Source: Diogma glabrata (Eukaryota > Arthropoda > Insecta > Diptera > Cylindrotomidae). From it: a stretch of 64,000 nt of DNA. The notes below the pieces were generated by a model, which saw only the letters and a list, made by a program, of their open reading frames with translations, searched no databases and was not told the origin of the DNA. The DNA lies in NCBI GenBank assembly GCA_963693315.1, contig OY856186.1, forward strand, positions 382,576,215-382,640,214, in the 5' to 3' direction. The translations under genes were made by a program, and so were the position numbers. This document shows positions 31,530 to 43,429 of the stretch, one piece after another; position 1 is the first letter of the stretch, and the number at the start of each line of letters is the position of its first letter.

Positions 31530-32910
31530 AAAGATTTTGTTTATGTAAATAAAAAAAATGTTTTTTTTTAAGAAAAGAATGTAGTTTTTGATTTAATAGT
31601 ATATTCTTCAACGATGCCGAAAACAACATATTTTGAAACGAGAGGACAGTTTACCAGCCGAGGCGATAGCCGAGGTTGGTAATGGTCGCGAGATTCAAAA
31701 TATGATTTTCGGTGAGTAGAAGACTGTACTTTATCTACTACTTTTTTAAAAATTAGTATTAATTATTAATCATTTTCATTTATAATAACATTTCATTTAT
31801 AATTCACATTTCAAAACATACACTGTTACAAATTAAAAGTTTTTATATGTATATAACTGCTATTAAAAATTGATGACTCAACATGATATAAATAAATTAT
31901 TCAATTTCTATGTCATAAAGAAAACCGTCTTTAGTTACAAGCCTGATTGTTAAAAAAAAAAATCGTGATCTTTATACATATGTATATGTACATTTACATT
32001 AGAGTTATTCTTATTAGTTATTTTTATTTTATTTACACTGCAAAATCCTACATTTTTATTCTATTTACTGCTCTATAAAGTCCTTAAAATCATTAAATAA
32101 CACATCTTTGAAGCTTCATTGTTTTTTTAATTTCGCGTCTAGTAGGCTTATATAACTAAAGACGGTTTGATCATAAACAAAATCAAATTTAAAAATTTTA
32201 TTATTATTTCTAAAATAAAAATCAGTTTTGATTTAGTTTTTGTATGGGTTGACGTTACGTTAATATCTGATATTTTAAAAAACAACCTAAATTATTCTAC
32301 GTAAAATAAATATTTTTTTTCGTTTTTGTTAAATACAATATAAATAATTTTTTTAAAAAATATCTTAACACAAACTGTTTGTTATCATACTATTTAAAAA
32401 GGATGTATGCATATTATATATTTAACTATTATTATTTCTACATTTTTAATGTATATTGTCCGTAAATAATTCAAAAATAAATTAACGTCATCTTCCTAAG
32501 AGAGATAAACTAACACTACAAAAATTATTTTATTCAATCAATTGATTCACTTAACGGGTGCTCTAGGATGGCTTATTTTACTTTAGAAATTGGAAGATAG
32601 ATGGCTTTTAAAAAATTACTTTCGTCACTATAGTTACGAAAGTTATTTGTATAGGTTTTTTATCACTGGTGACGAAAAAGAAATTTTCGATGCAATGAAC
32701 AAACATCGAAAGTAGATTTTTTACGTTGGGTAGTAAAAAAAATAATTTGTTCGCTGTTTTTGGGTAAAAAGAGATCAAAATATGTACATATATGTATTTT
32801 GAACTCTGTTCACCCAAAAACAGCGAACAAATTATTTTAAATCAAAAACTACATTCTTTTCTTAAAAAAAAAACAATTTTTTTTAGTTACATCAACAAAA
32901 TATTTTCAAT
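31530..32910. mobile_element. Candidate 1.4-kb element with ~70-bp inverted ends
   Basis: The left arm (31530-31598, with TAAGAAAAGAATGTAGTTTT then TGATTTAA) is inverted at 32836-32910 (TTAAATCAAAAACTACATTC then TTTTCTTAAA). Next to the right arm a second hairpin (32741-32836) pairs AATAATTTGTTCGCTGTTTT with its complement. An internal CCAGCCGAGGCGATAGCCGA segment (31660) is unusually GC-rich. No transposase seen. Confidence 0.55.
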
Positions 32911-32937
32911 ATCAATTTCGGAGTGACGTGAGTGATA

Positions 32938-33105
32938 TTTGTTAAATATAAAAACTTTTTTTCCCAACGAATTGTAATCACCTATTACTTTCACTCACTG
33001 TTTTAAACAGTGAGTTTAGTTCACTTTAAAGTTAACTTTAAACAGTGAGTGAAGTAATAGGTGATTACAATTCGTTGGGAAAAAAGTGTTTATATTTAAC
33101 AAATA
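32938..33105. repeat. Near-perfect palindrome, ~67-bp arms
   Basis: ATTTGTTAAATATAAAAAC, then CCCAACGAATTGTAATCACC and TATTACTTTCACTCACTGTTT, are repeated inverted at 33038-33105. The 33-bp centre carries further self-complementary AAAGTTAACTTT. It is probably a small MITE. Confidence 0.85.
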
Positions 33106-33576
33106 ATTTCATTCATTAACAAAATTTTTTTGACATTGTTGTAGTCATCAACCAAGAAAATTTCAAAAATATGTCGTTTGTAAACGACAAATTATGAATT
33201 AAAAAGATTAATTAAAAGTAGAAAATTAATTAATTAATAATTATTTCAAAACCCCCGATATAGAAGCCTAACTCATTTTTTAGCAGAAAAAAAATCGTGA
33301 ACTTATTGCGCCATTTTGAAAATAAAACTAAAAAAAAAAAAAATTCAAAAAATCACCATAACGCCATCTGGAAAACTAAAACTCCATTTAAAAAAAATTC
33401 AAAAAAATTTAATCAAAAACACTAATTTTTTTTTGCATATGGCAATGTTCATTGTTTATTGCAAATGGCGTGAATCGGTATGGCTATGATATCGGAGGTT
33501 TTGATTATTTAAATAAATAATTGTTTTTATTTCACACATGATATCTGAAACGACATTTTTCGGATTAGTTATGGTA
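33106..33576. other. Intergenic, A-rich, no gene
   Basis: Poly(A)-rich stretches with repeated GCGCCATTTTGAAAA / ACGCCATCTGGAAAA motifs suggest a small degenerate repeat. Nothing codes. Confidence 0.4.
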
Positions 33577-33652
33577 CAAAAAGTTGAACTTTAATGTCCT
33601 AAGACTTTATAAAATTTTATAAAGTCCTAGGACGTTAAAGTTCAACTTTTTG
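33577..33652. repeat. 76-bp palindrome
   Basis: CAAAAAGTTGAACTTTAATG, then TCCTAAGACTTTATAAAA, is mirrored as an inverted repeat with two mismatches and almost no spacer. It forms an excellent stem-loop. No terminator or other role can be assigned. Confidence 0.9.
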
Positions 33653-33814
33653 AGCAAAATTTAAAACTCTTTCTTTTCATATCTTTTTATTTTAATAAAT
33701 TTTCAGTGTATGAAATAAAATTTTGTGTTTACCTCAAACAAAAAGTGTTTTTAAAGGTACTCACTAGTAATCTCACTCGTAAACAATTAGCTCGTACTTT
33801 AAAGTTTCACTTTT

Positions 33815-34150
33815 CGTTCTAGATAAATAAATAACTATTATAAACAAATTTTATAGTTTTCAAATTAAATTCATTTCATATCTATCATTTTAGGACAAAT
33901 TAAATTCAACATACTCTGGAGTTGAGTATAAATAATCACCACATTATCTTATAACGTCATAACGTTTAACGAAGACTCCTGAAAATACCATTTTTGTAAC
34001 CCTTCTTTAAAAACCATTCGTTATTTGCAGTCGTAATTACAAAGTATACGTGTGATTACGATCGGATTTGAAACTAGGAGCCCCGGTCAAAATTACCCTT
34101 GAGAATTTTGACAACGCACTACTAGTTCGAGTCCCAGATTTACCCACCTC
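33815..34150. repeat. Dispersed ~330-bp repeat, copy 1
   Basis: Matches 35785-36105 over its whole length (TTTCAAATTAAATTCATT, GAGTATAAATAATCACCACA, TAACGAAGACTCCTGAAAAT, TACGTGTGATTACGATCGGA). Near its end AGTTCGAGTCCCAGATT resembles a pol III B box, raising the possibility of a SINE, but no A box or tail is visible. Confidence 0.75.
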
Positions 34151-34311
34151 AAAAACTAAAAGCAGTTTCAAATGTGTCAGTGCTACAATATTTTTCATAC
34201 TAGTTAGATCTCAAGTGACATCTATACTCTCATAGCTTGACTATTAAAATGAATGAGTCTTCAATGTTCAATTATTCTATTCCTGTTTATATGTTGTATT
34301 CTTTTATAAGC

Positions 34312-34726
34312 CGCTTTCCAATCGAGTGAATTGCTGAAGGAATTGATTGTAGCCAATTGGTCTAATATTCAGTAAATCATAAAAATTTGAGCCAAACAAC
34401 AAAAATTAGAAATTTTTTAACATTTAAATGCATAACCATATTTAAAATGCATAACCAAAATCAAAAATGTAGACACAAACAAATATGTTCCGATTTATTT
34501 TTTTATTATTTTTAACGTTTGACCACAAATCGTAAATAAAAATATTTGAATATATTGAACTGATGAACCTATTTTTTCTTTCACTTCAATTCAATTCAGT
34601 TCTGTAGTAGCTCAGTTTACGTTCAGTGTAAACTGAATATTACCATTGGATTGAAACATACAAATTCCGGAATACAATTCAGTTTAAGTGAATCGTTTAA
34701 GTAATTCACTCGATTTGAAAGCGCCT
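34312..34726. mobile_element. MITE-like repeat with AAGCCGCTTTCCAATCGAGT ends
   Basis: The left end AAGCCGCTTTCCAATCGAGT then GAATTGCT faces the inverted GTAATTCACTCGATTTGAAA then GCGCCT at the right. The interior has a second self-paired part (CAGTTTACGTTCAGTGTAAA). No ORF, and target duplication is not clear. Confidence 0.55.
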
Positions 34727-34729
34727 ATA

Positions 34730-35784
34730 TTCTGATTCCTTTTTCCATATGTAGTCTTTCAATTTTTATGTATCCTCTATGTATAAAAAAAATCAAGACT
34801 TAGTTATTGTAAATATTAAAATCGATGAACTTATTTATTTACACCAAGACAATATTGCTCATTTCCTTAAAAACAAAGTTAATAAATAATTTATAATTTC
34901 AAAACATTAAAACTGAATTCCCATAACAAATTAAAGATTAATTTGTTTTTTTGTAGAAAAATCAAGCTTTTTTAATATAATGAAAAATAATCTCTATGCA
35001 ACAACAACAGCAACATAAATCGGGAGGTTTTCTTTTTGAAGATAGGGTGTGATGTGATTGCATGAGGTATTTCACTGTATTTGTGTATTCATACATAAAA
35101 TTGTTATAATCATTCGGTGAGGATTATAAATATAGGGAAGGGAGGAACAGAAAACATTGTAATGGTTCTATTTATTTTAATCGTTCCAACGGCAAATTAA
35201 GTAATAAACTGTTTTAAATGTGTACATATATAACTTTTTGGTGAGTAGTTGTTAGTTGTTTAATTAGCTATGAGACGTTGTTCTGTGTTGAAAAATCTAT
35301 CATGAAATAAAATATTTACAATTTAATTGACAGGTAGATGTTTATGGTTGTGGAAGCACCTGATTGCGACATAAATGCTAATTCGACACTTGGCTTAATT
35401 ATTCACGTTAAAAAAAGCTTTACAGATTTTTAAGCGGTTAACTACATGGCACTGTCTATTCGGTTCTTTTTTAAAGTTGGTCTTCCCCTACGTTGCGATG
35501 GTAAACAAGCTTGTTCCGATGTTAAACATGTTCCGATGTTATTTGAATTGACATATCTCGGAATTCATAAAACGCTAATCCCGGGAATACAATCCTAAGA
35601 TTGCATTGAACTCTGATATAAAGTTTTTGATTGTGTTTTATAAAACATTGATTGTATATTAAAAAAAACATTTATGCTCTGATTATATAAACAACAATAA
35701 ATTCAAACTAAAGTACACATCCCTCTCTGGAATATTAAAAAAGGTAAATTAATTAGAAGTAGAAAATTAATTAATTGATTAATA
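34730..35784. other. Intergenic, no gene seen
   Basis: A+T-rich. A short CAACAACAACAGCAAC run at 35000. No ORF or repeat could be supported. Confidence 0.4.
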
Positions 35785-36105
35785 ATTATTGAAATAAATA
35801 ATTGTTTTTATAAACAAATTTTGTAGTTTTCAAATTAAATTCATTAAATATCTATCATTTTATGACAAAGTAAATTCAACATATTCTGGAGCTGAGTATA
35901 AATAATCACCACATTATCTTATAACGACATAACGAAGACTCCTGAAAATACCATTTTTTGTAACCGTTTTTTAAAAACTATTCGTTATTTGTAGTCGTAA
36001 TTATAAAGTATACGTGTGATTACGATCGGATTTGAAAATAGGACCCCCGGTCAAAATTACACTTATTAATTTTGACAACGCATTAGTTCGAGTCCCAGAT
36101 TAAAT
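35785..36105. repeat. Dispersed ~330-bp repeat, copy 2
   Basis: Second copy of the 33815-34150 repeat in the same orientation. It differs by scattered substitutions and small deletions (for example, one CGTTTAA segment is missing). Confidence 0.75.
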
Positions 36106-36705
36106 TGAATTGAATGGAAAAAGATTATCTGTTTTATGATTGTATTTTTGTTTCTCATTAATATTGAATCAAATTTATTTAATTGTTTGGAATTAATTAC
36201 ACAATAAAATTCATTGTTTTTTCGTTTTACTTTTTTATCAATAAATTTTAAAATAATTTTATTTAAATTTATACATGTAACTCGGAAGTCGGAAGGATAA
36301 AACGTTATATTGGGTTCGCGTTTAATGAATTATAGTGAATATAGTCTCTCCCAAATTTGTAAACTTTTGCTTAAAAAATAAAATATTGCATTAAACACTT
36401 TCACAATAAACTACTATTAAGTGTTTTTAGCGCGTATCTGCTCACCGTCTTCCCATAGACATGCGTAACTTTATCTTTTGATTCAATATTGTACAATTAT
36501 TGCAAGTATTTTTTAAATCTACAAGAAAAAAACCCTACCACAAAAAAATTAAATTTCTCTCTCACTGCGGTTGTGAAAAATGAAAAGAAAAAAAAATGAC
36601 ATATTGGGTTTTTTATAATAGTCCAAGAGCTAGTGAACCTTTTGGGTAACGGTCGTTCTCTAAGGCTAGAATTTTTTTCAGTGATAATTCATGAAATGTG
36701 AAGTA

Positions 36706-37602
36706 CGGAAACCACCATCTGGCAGGCATCAGCCGTGCACGTCATCATTCCCTATATGTTTGAAAGTGTAAAAAAATTTATAAAAAAAGCTTCCTCCTGT
36801 AAGCTTGAAATTTTTATATGATTTAGTTCACTTATTGTAAAGTACAAAAAAAATTGACAGGCAATTTTGAGGTGCACAAGTATCGGCCAGGCGAATCGAA
36901 AGGTGTTACAACCATCCGGTCGGCCGTCACAACCGACGAAATCTAGAAAACCGCTGAACGGATTTCAAAAACTTTTGTTTCTAAAAATAAGTTTACTCAA
37001 TAGGAAGAGCTGAAAGGACGATGTGTTCGATAACTGTACCGGAAGTGTGTCTAAAAATCGTCAAGTGTGTCAAAACAAGGAAATTCGCATATTTTTGGCT
37101 TAAAAAACGTTCATTTTAAGTGATTCCGGATATAAACATTGAATTTGAAGATATCTTTATGGTCGGGTTTGGTATGTGATACCAAAAACTAGATTATTGC
37201 ATTATAAGTTTGTCAAAGAAATGTTGTCGAGTGTGTCAAAAGAATGATTTTTATTTATTTTTTTACCCAAATTTTTGGAAAAAAATAAAATTAATTATTT
37301 GTGTGAAATGAAATTTTATTATTATTATTGAGAATTATGGGATTATAAGTTTGTCAAAAAAAAAGTTGTCAAGTGTAAACTGCTGGTTGTAACACCTTTC
37401 GATTCGCCTGGCAGATACTTGTGCACCTCAAAATCGCCTGTCAATTTTTTTTTGTACTTTACAACAAATAAGTGAGCTAAATCATATAAAAATTTCAAGC
37501 TTACAGGAGGAAGTTTTGTTATTTAAATTTTTTTTTACACCTTCAAACATGTAGGGGATGATGATGTGCACGGCTGATGCCTGCCAGGTGGTGGTGGTTT
37601 CG
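36706..37602. mobile_element. Foldback element with ~205-bp arms carrying a minisatellite-element fragment
   Basis: The left arm (36706-36912: CACCATCTGGCAGGCATCAG, CCGTGCACGTCATCATTCCC, GCACAAGTATCGGCCAGGCG) is inverted in the right arm (37384-37602). The loop, 36905-37385, is a minus-strand piece of the A+T-rich minisatellite family's 3' region. It includes the empty site that matches the MITE insertion at 9108. Confidence 0.8.
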
Positions 37603-37679
37603 TTTAATTCGTTTAATTTAATTTCGATTCGTTTAATTTAATCAATGAAAAATGAATTTGTCAGCAAATTTTCATAACT

Positions 37680-37940
37680 TATTTTGTGTATAGTAATAAT
37701 TACATAACTTAAATATATCTTCATGGCGTTAGATATATTGCTTGTCCTTTATAAAATAATTGACTTAAATTACTTTCGTAATTATTGTCATTCATTTTAT
37801 AAATATTAACACAGCTACGAAGAAAACATTTATTTCGCATTTTACATTTAGAATTGTTTTTAATTTTTAAAATAAAAAAGTTTGTGGTAGAAAATATAAA
37901 CATTAAAAAACATATCAAAATTTGAGAAAAGAGGGAGAGT
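37680..37940. repeat. Dispersed repeat shared with 60170-60435
   Basis: Shares TATATTGCTTGTC, AATTATTGTCAT, ATTTTATAAA, GAAGAAAACATTT, GGATTGTTTTTAATTT-like and AGTTTGTGGTAG motifs in the same order with 60170-60435. Short matching sequence (AAAAAAACCC[TC]ACCACAAAA) also lies upstream of each, at 36520 and 59998. Confidence 0.6.
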
Positions 37941-39224
37941 TAATATAACAGACTTGCTATCACATCTTTTTTTGCCACTACTAACTTTAATTCTTATAGA
38001 AGTAGTATGACACCGAATCAAGAATACAACAAATCGATACAAAAGATTTTTTTGTTATAAATTAAATTAGGAATTACTTGATTACATGAAGTTTTTAATG
38101 TTTATAAGCTCGGGTGTTCCCCTCATCGCGTGACACACGAGACAGGCCGCGCCCACCGCCCCACTCTAGCTACGCCACTGCGAATAAAAGATATGCACTT
38201 ATTAAAATCTTGAATTAAAATTGGTGTAGATGGCCATCTTATGTTAATGAGTGAATTAATAAAATTTGATATAGTTTTCAACGAATATATTGATTGATGA
38301 ATATAGATGCCAAACTACTAACAAATTCATTAAATTTCAATGAAAATCCGGCTCGAGGGACCAAAAGGAAAAATTTAAGTAAAATCAATTATAAAAAAAT
38401 TACAATTAGTACAAAGTTTTGGAGCATTGCTAACATTTCCGAACAAACATTTTTAAAACTTAAATAATTGGATTAACCTATTCACACATCAACCCAAAAA
38501 TAATAAATGATTTTTTTTATATTCATATAAATTTCACTATCTCACAAATTTGAAGAAATAATTTAATTTAATTTTCTTTCGGTTATACAATTTCTTTTTA
38601 AATCAAATTTTATTTTTCTCCTTAAGAGTTATAATAAAGATGTTCATTATTAAAATATTTATACTTATTTACTTTTCGTTTTATATAAAGATACGATACA
38701 CAAAGAAAAACAAGAAATAAAAGTTTGACTCATCCCATCGAAAAATTCCTAAAGTAAATAAAGAAAATTCTGTGTAAGTAAAATATTAAAAAGAAAGAGA
38801 CCAAGTAAATTACAGTTGTTTTAGCCAAGAAAGTACAACTAGATTATGTTCAATTATTAAATAATAAAGCTAAAAAAAAGGTCTGGAAAGCCTCAGAGGA
38901 ATATAGAAATTACCTTTTTGTCGATGAATTTGTTAGAATCTACACCTTTTAAAAGTTGTATTTATCGGTGTCCTTATACTAGCAAAATAACGGTGGAAAA
39001 TGGGGAAAGAAAATGAACAAAAAATTACTTCGGTTGGAAAATAATTGATTGTCATACTCGTGAATTAGATATCACATTTTAAACATTAAAAGGTTTAAAT
39101 AAAAATAAATAAAACGAAAAGAGTTTAACCGGAGTATAAATTTCGCACTTAAATTATGTGAGAAAAACAAATATAAGTTGAATGAATAATAATTAGTGCA
39201 TACACTATACAGGTTAAACAGGGT
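37941..39224. other. Intergenic, no supported gene
   Basis: Mostly A+T-rich. A short GC-rich patch at 38110-38175 (GACAGGCCGCGCCCACCGCC, TAGCTACGCCACTGCG) stands out and is probably the end of a decayed element. An open segment on the plus strand at 38850-38960 (KKKVWKASEEYRNYLFVDE) looks protein-like but has no recognisable domain. Confidence 0.35.
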
Positions 39225-39320
39225 CCATAAGTTTTTTACTTGAGTCATTTGAAAGAGCACGAAATTTAAGAAACATATTACAATTCTTTCTACAATTTTT
39301 CAGTGCACTGTCAAAGACTG
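39225..39320. repeat. Isolated unit of the 283-bp repeat
   Basis: GAGTCATTTGAAAGAGCACG then AAATTTAAGAAACAT, a T-rich run and CAGTGCAC reproduce the beginning of a unit of the array at 4958-6780. Confidence 0.65.
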
Positions 39321-40971
39321 CAACTTTTAGTATGTCCATGAATGTGTACTCATATGACGTCCAACATTTGGTTTGCTACTTTTGAGCAAATTATTAATGT
39401 AGTCCTTTTATTGAAATAACATTTTCTAAAATAATAACTAAAGCAAATATATAGTAGCAGTTTGTTATGAAGCATTTAATGGATATAAGCTCACTTTATC
39501 GAGAACACTACGTTTCCAGAAGTGCAGCCTATGCATCAGTGGTGCCACTATTTTCCATATAAGAATATAATATTGTTTTCTAGGGATTTGTTTTTCCAAA
39601 TGACGGTTGTCAAAAATAATACATTTGTAGGTATTTTTGTGTTTCAGTTTTGTTGTCACACCATTTGGTTTTCGAGATATCATTATTGCTCGACCCAAAT
39701 GCTTCAAAATAGGATAAACTATTTTGTTTATTTTGCGACTAAGTTTATTAAAATACAACATTATTTTACTTTATGTAAAGATTCCGGATAAGATTTGCTT
39801 AACGTTATTGTCCTTTAAAATGTTCTTCCGAATTACAAACTTCCCGAATGACTGAAATTAAAATTATACGGTAAATACTACACATACAAGAAACAACAAA
39901 AACTCCATTTAACCACTTGAAATAATTTGTTGTTATTAGAACTTTGTGAAAACACATTAAGTGAATAGATGAAGCATTTAAATTTTTTATTTAAAAAAAA
40001 CACTTATGATGTGGGAAGTTGAAAATGAGGCACTCTAATTAGCTTCATATGGAAACAAAATTGGTAACAATTATGAGTTTGTACTTGAAATGTCGTTCAA
40101 AATATATTTCTTTCTTTTAATGTTTTTATTTGATTTTTAAGTTGCTTGCCAAAAGTAAACATAAGTCAATAATTGTTTCAAAACATTTACAAACAATGAA
40201 CTCGTATACTCAATTATATGTTTTTTATTTAGATTTCAGAGATACTACTTATATGCTCTTATAATAAGGTGCCAAAAAGACGGAAACAGGAAGAATAGAA
40301 TTTTTTCATCTTTTACAGCTGTTTTTATTTTTGTTCGAAAATCTAACATTAAATGAAAAGAAATAAAAATGGATGCATCTGTTTTATAGTGGCGCCGACG
40401 ACGTATTATTGTTTTCATTTCTTGTTGTTATAGCAATCATTATTACCGTCGGATTTTTAATTTTTCTTTTATCATAAAATAATTTTATTTATTGAAGTTT
40501 TACCAGATTTTGTCATTTAATTTTTTTGTATTAATAAAACAGTGATTACCTTTATACGATTTTTAATTGGTTGTACTATTTTATAAATTATTATTGAACA
40601 GATTATTTAATTTTTATCAGCAATTGAGGACGACATCGTATAGTAGAATTTTTTTGCCAGCGAATTTTTGACAGATAGGACGCAGCAAGAGATAAAAGAT
40701 GAGACAAAAAGTAAAACAGAGATGTATTATTTATTTTGGGATAAATTTGTTTTCAAAACAATTATATTAGTTAAATTTCTAGTTCTAGTTCGTACCATTT
40801 GTTTGTTGTGATATTTGTTTACATAGGCGTCGTTATTTTTATTATAATTATTTTTAATTATCAAAATTTTGTTATATTACCTACAAGATCATTAATATTT
40901 TTCCTAGTTTTTGGTTTTCTATTATAATTGGTTGAATTTCAATAGTAATTTCAATAGCAAAAATTCTACTA
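39321..40971. other. Intergenic, no gene seen
   Basis: A+T-rich, with no ORF of note beyond chance and no clear repeats. Confidence 0.4.
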
Positions 40972-41775
40972 TAGGGGAGAGTTGCCATATGCGTACTGGT
41001 CACCTAAATCGTACCAGTGCCATTATTCAATAATTATTACAGTTTTATGCAATCTGGTAAACATATTAACTTTTATCTAAGCCGATAAAGTAGAAACAAA
41101 TTAACAATCAGTATAAGTATTTTCTTGTGAATAACAGAAGTAATAAACATTCAGGCAGGTTTGATGTTAATTTTAAACGATTTCATTCGACTTAATTTCA
41201 TATAACTGTACAATTTTTGAGGTAGCGTTAAATACTTTTGAGAACTGATTATGTTTTATTATTTATTTTATAGAATTTAAGAAACATGATAATAATATTG
41301 TAAGGTTAGGTTCAAATATTTGACGGGACGACTTATTCCTAAATCGTACCACACTGTAGATTTCGAATCATACTGGTACGATTTAAGATGCTGATGTCAA
41401 ATTTGCCGCGTGAATAAACTGTTTAAAACAAAAAAAAAATATTTTTGGATTTTTTGGCATGAAAAAGCGGAAATATTGTGAATGGACAGAAGAACAAATG
41501 GAAGCACCTAACTTTAATTCCTCCCATCAGGTACGATATTGGAAACTGGCTGGTACCATTTAGGATACCGGTGTCCTTAATCGTACTTTTTGCATGGTCT
41601 GAAGAAATTGGCCATATCACAATGATCTATCAATGAATAGTTAAAAAATTATGGTAAATTGCACCTTTGATAGTTAACAAATGGATATAAATCATAATAT
41701 TTGCTAAAATGCCTAGTAAAGAATATTTAAACTGCCTTTAAAATTAAGTGGTACGCATATGGCAACTCTCCCCTA
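40972..41775. mobile_element. pogo-like DNA transposon relic, TA-flanked
   Basis: The ends are identical inverted repeats TAGGGGAGAGTTGCCATATG then CGTAC, flanked by TA on each side (40970-40971, 41776-41777). The 804-bp element has several internal copies of AATCGTACC/GGTACGATT. It carries a 34-codon piece (41459-41563) with a psq-type helix-turn-helix start. The TA target plus this domain fits the pogo/Tigger branch of Tc1/mariner. It is internally deleted. Confidence 0.7.
41459..41563 (+). pseudogene. N-terminal psq HTH fragment of a pogo-type transposase
   Basis: Reads MKKRKYCEWTEEQMEAPNFN and stops after 34 residues. The K-R-K-Y-x-x-W-T-E-E-Q-M-E pattern is the start of the psq/CENP-B-like DNA-binding domain of pogo transposases and pipsqueak-type proteins. 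The rest of the domain and the DDE catalytic region are missing. Confidence 0.6.
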
Positions 41776-42054
41776 TATACTTATGTTTGTTGTACATCAT
41801 AATTTAATTATAATTTATTACTTCACTACTTTCATGTATTAATTACTTCACCCATTCAAAACTACTGGGTAAATCTATCTGAAAATTTTGAAAATATATT
41901 TATACCCCAAATTTGATTTTGTTTTGAACTGTACTAAAATCAAATCCGTATTAAAAAATCTGCCTTTCGCAAAATATCAAATTCTGTTTTGCTTTTCTTT
42001 TTTTGTTACTTCAAATTCAGAAATCGAAATTTTCGATCAATTAGCTCTTAGAGG

Positions 42055-42180
42055 GACACATTCAACAGAAACAGAAAGACACATTCAACAGAAACAGAAA
42101 CAGAATTCCATATACAAATTTGACAGCAAAAGAATTTTTTGCTGTCAAACTGTATGGAATTATGTTTCTGATGCCCCGCT
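42055..42180. mobile_element. Small foldback repeat with AACAGAAACAGA, second copy
   Basis: AACAGAAACAGAAACAGAAT then TCCATA, and AAATTTGACAGCAAAA, pair with TTTTGCTGTCAAACTGTATG and GAATTATGTTTCTG. Same family as 27430-27575. The 101-aa ORF across it is not a gene. Confidence 0.6.
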
Positions 42181-43310
42181 TTTATTGCTATAAATTTGAT
42201 TGAAAATCGAACATTATTTGATAAAAGATACCAATTTTTCTACTTGGAAAAATGACACTGATATGGAATATGGAATAATTTGTTTGGGATATGGGATATG
42301 GAATAATTTGTTGAATTAAAATATTTTCTCACAGCACCACATTTTTAAAAGCGTATGATGTACAAAAGGTTCTTTTTAACACAAAAATCAATTTTTTTGT
42401 TTAGTCAAAAAAATCAACATTGCTTGACATTTTAACAATATGAAAAAATGTCAAGTAATCGTTTTATAATAGTGAAAAATATGTCAATTGGTCAACAAAC
42501 ATTGTTGAAATTAATTAATATAAAATAAAATTATAATGCAGTGAAAGTAAACTTATAGTTTACAATCAGCTGCTTGTTAACTGGTACAGTGTACATATCT
42601 ATAATTTTTAAAACAATTTACCCAAGAAATCATAACAATTCTATTATTATGCTACTTTCTTTTGTTTATTTTTTCTTAAAATAAACCAACAGATTAAACG
42701 TAAAGAAACCAATTTTAGATGTTAATCAACCACATAGTTGTGAAAAAATTACATAAATAATTTAATTTTAATTTATGCCTTTTGTACCTGTAAACGCTAG
42801 ATTTTTGAGTCAACTACTTTAGTACCGCTATTTTTTATAGAGATATTATAGTTATACCAAGTTATACTAATGTATTATTTGGTACATTTATAACATAACA
42901 TATATGGCAACGGGAAGTAACAAATTATATAAGAATAAAACACAGCCATAAACAATTTAGATAAGTTGGTAGGTGAGAAAATTATCTTTCTAATAAATAT
43001 TTTTGTTATTCGGTTCCTTTTATTTATAAAGATTATGTATAACATTTTATTTTCTGAGATTTTTTAGATGAATGTGAATTTATTTATTTGTTGAAGGATT
43101 GAGTATTAAGAGTTTTACTATAGTTAATTCCTTTATAACAGCGAACTGATTTAATGTAACAAATCAGACTTATACGCAAAGATATTTCGGGGAGTATCTA
43201 ATTATGTTACAAAAGATACCACCAATATAGAAATTGTAGTTTTACATAATAAAGCATAATTGGATATTTTTAACAATCAACATATAAGCAAAATAGTTAT
43301 TTATATATCG
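42181..43310. other. Intergenic, no gene seen
   Basis: A+T-rich. A tandem GATATGGAATAATTTGTT doublet at 42260-42315. Otherwise nothing supported. Confidence 0.4.
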
Positions 43311-43429
43311 ATGGCCGCGGACGCCCGCGGTTCATATTGAAACTCGACGCGAAGCACATTTAAATTGTAAAACATATCAGTTTTTGAATTTTATAAGCTC
43401 ACTAGACATTTTGATGTTGAATTCATAAC

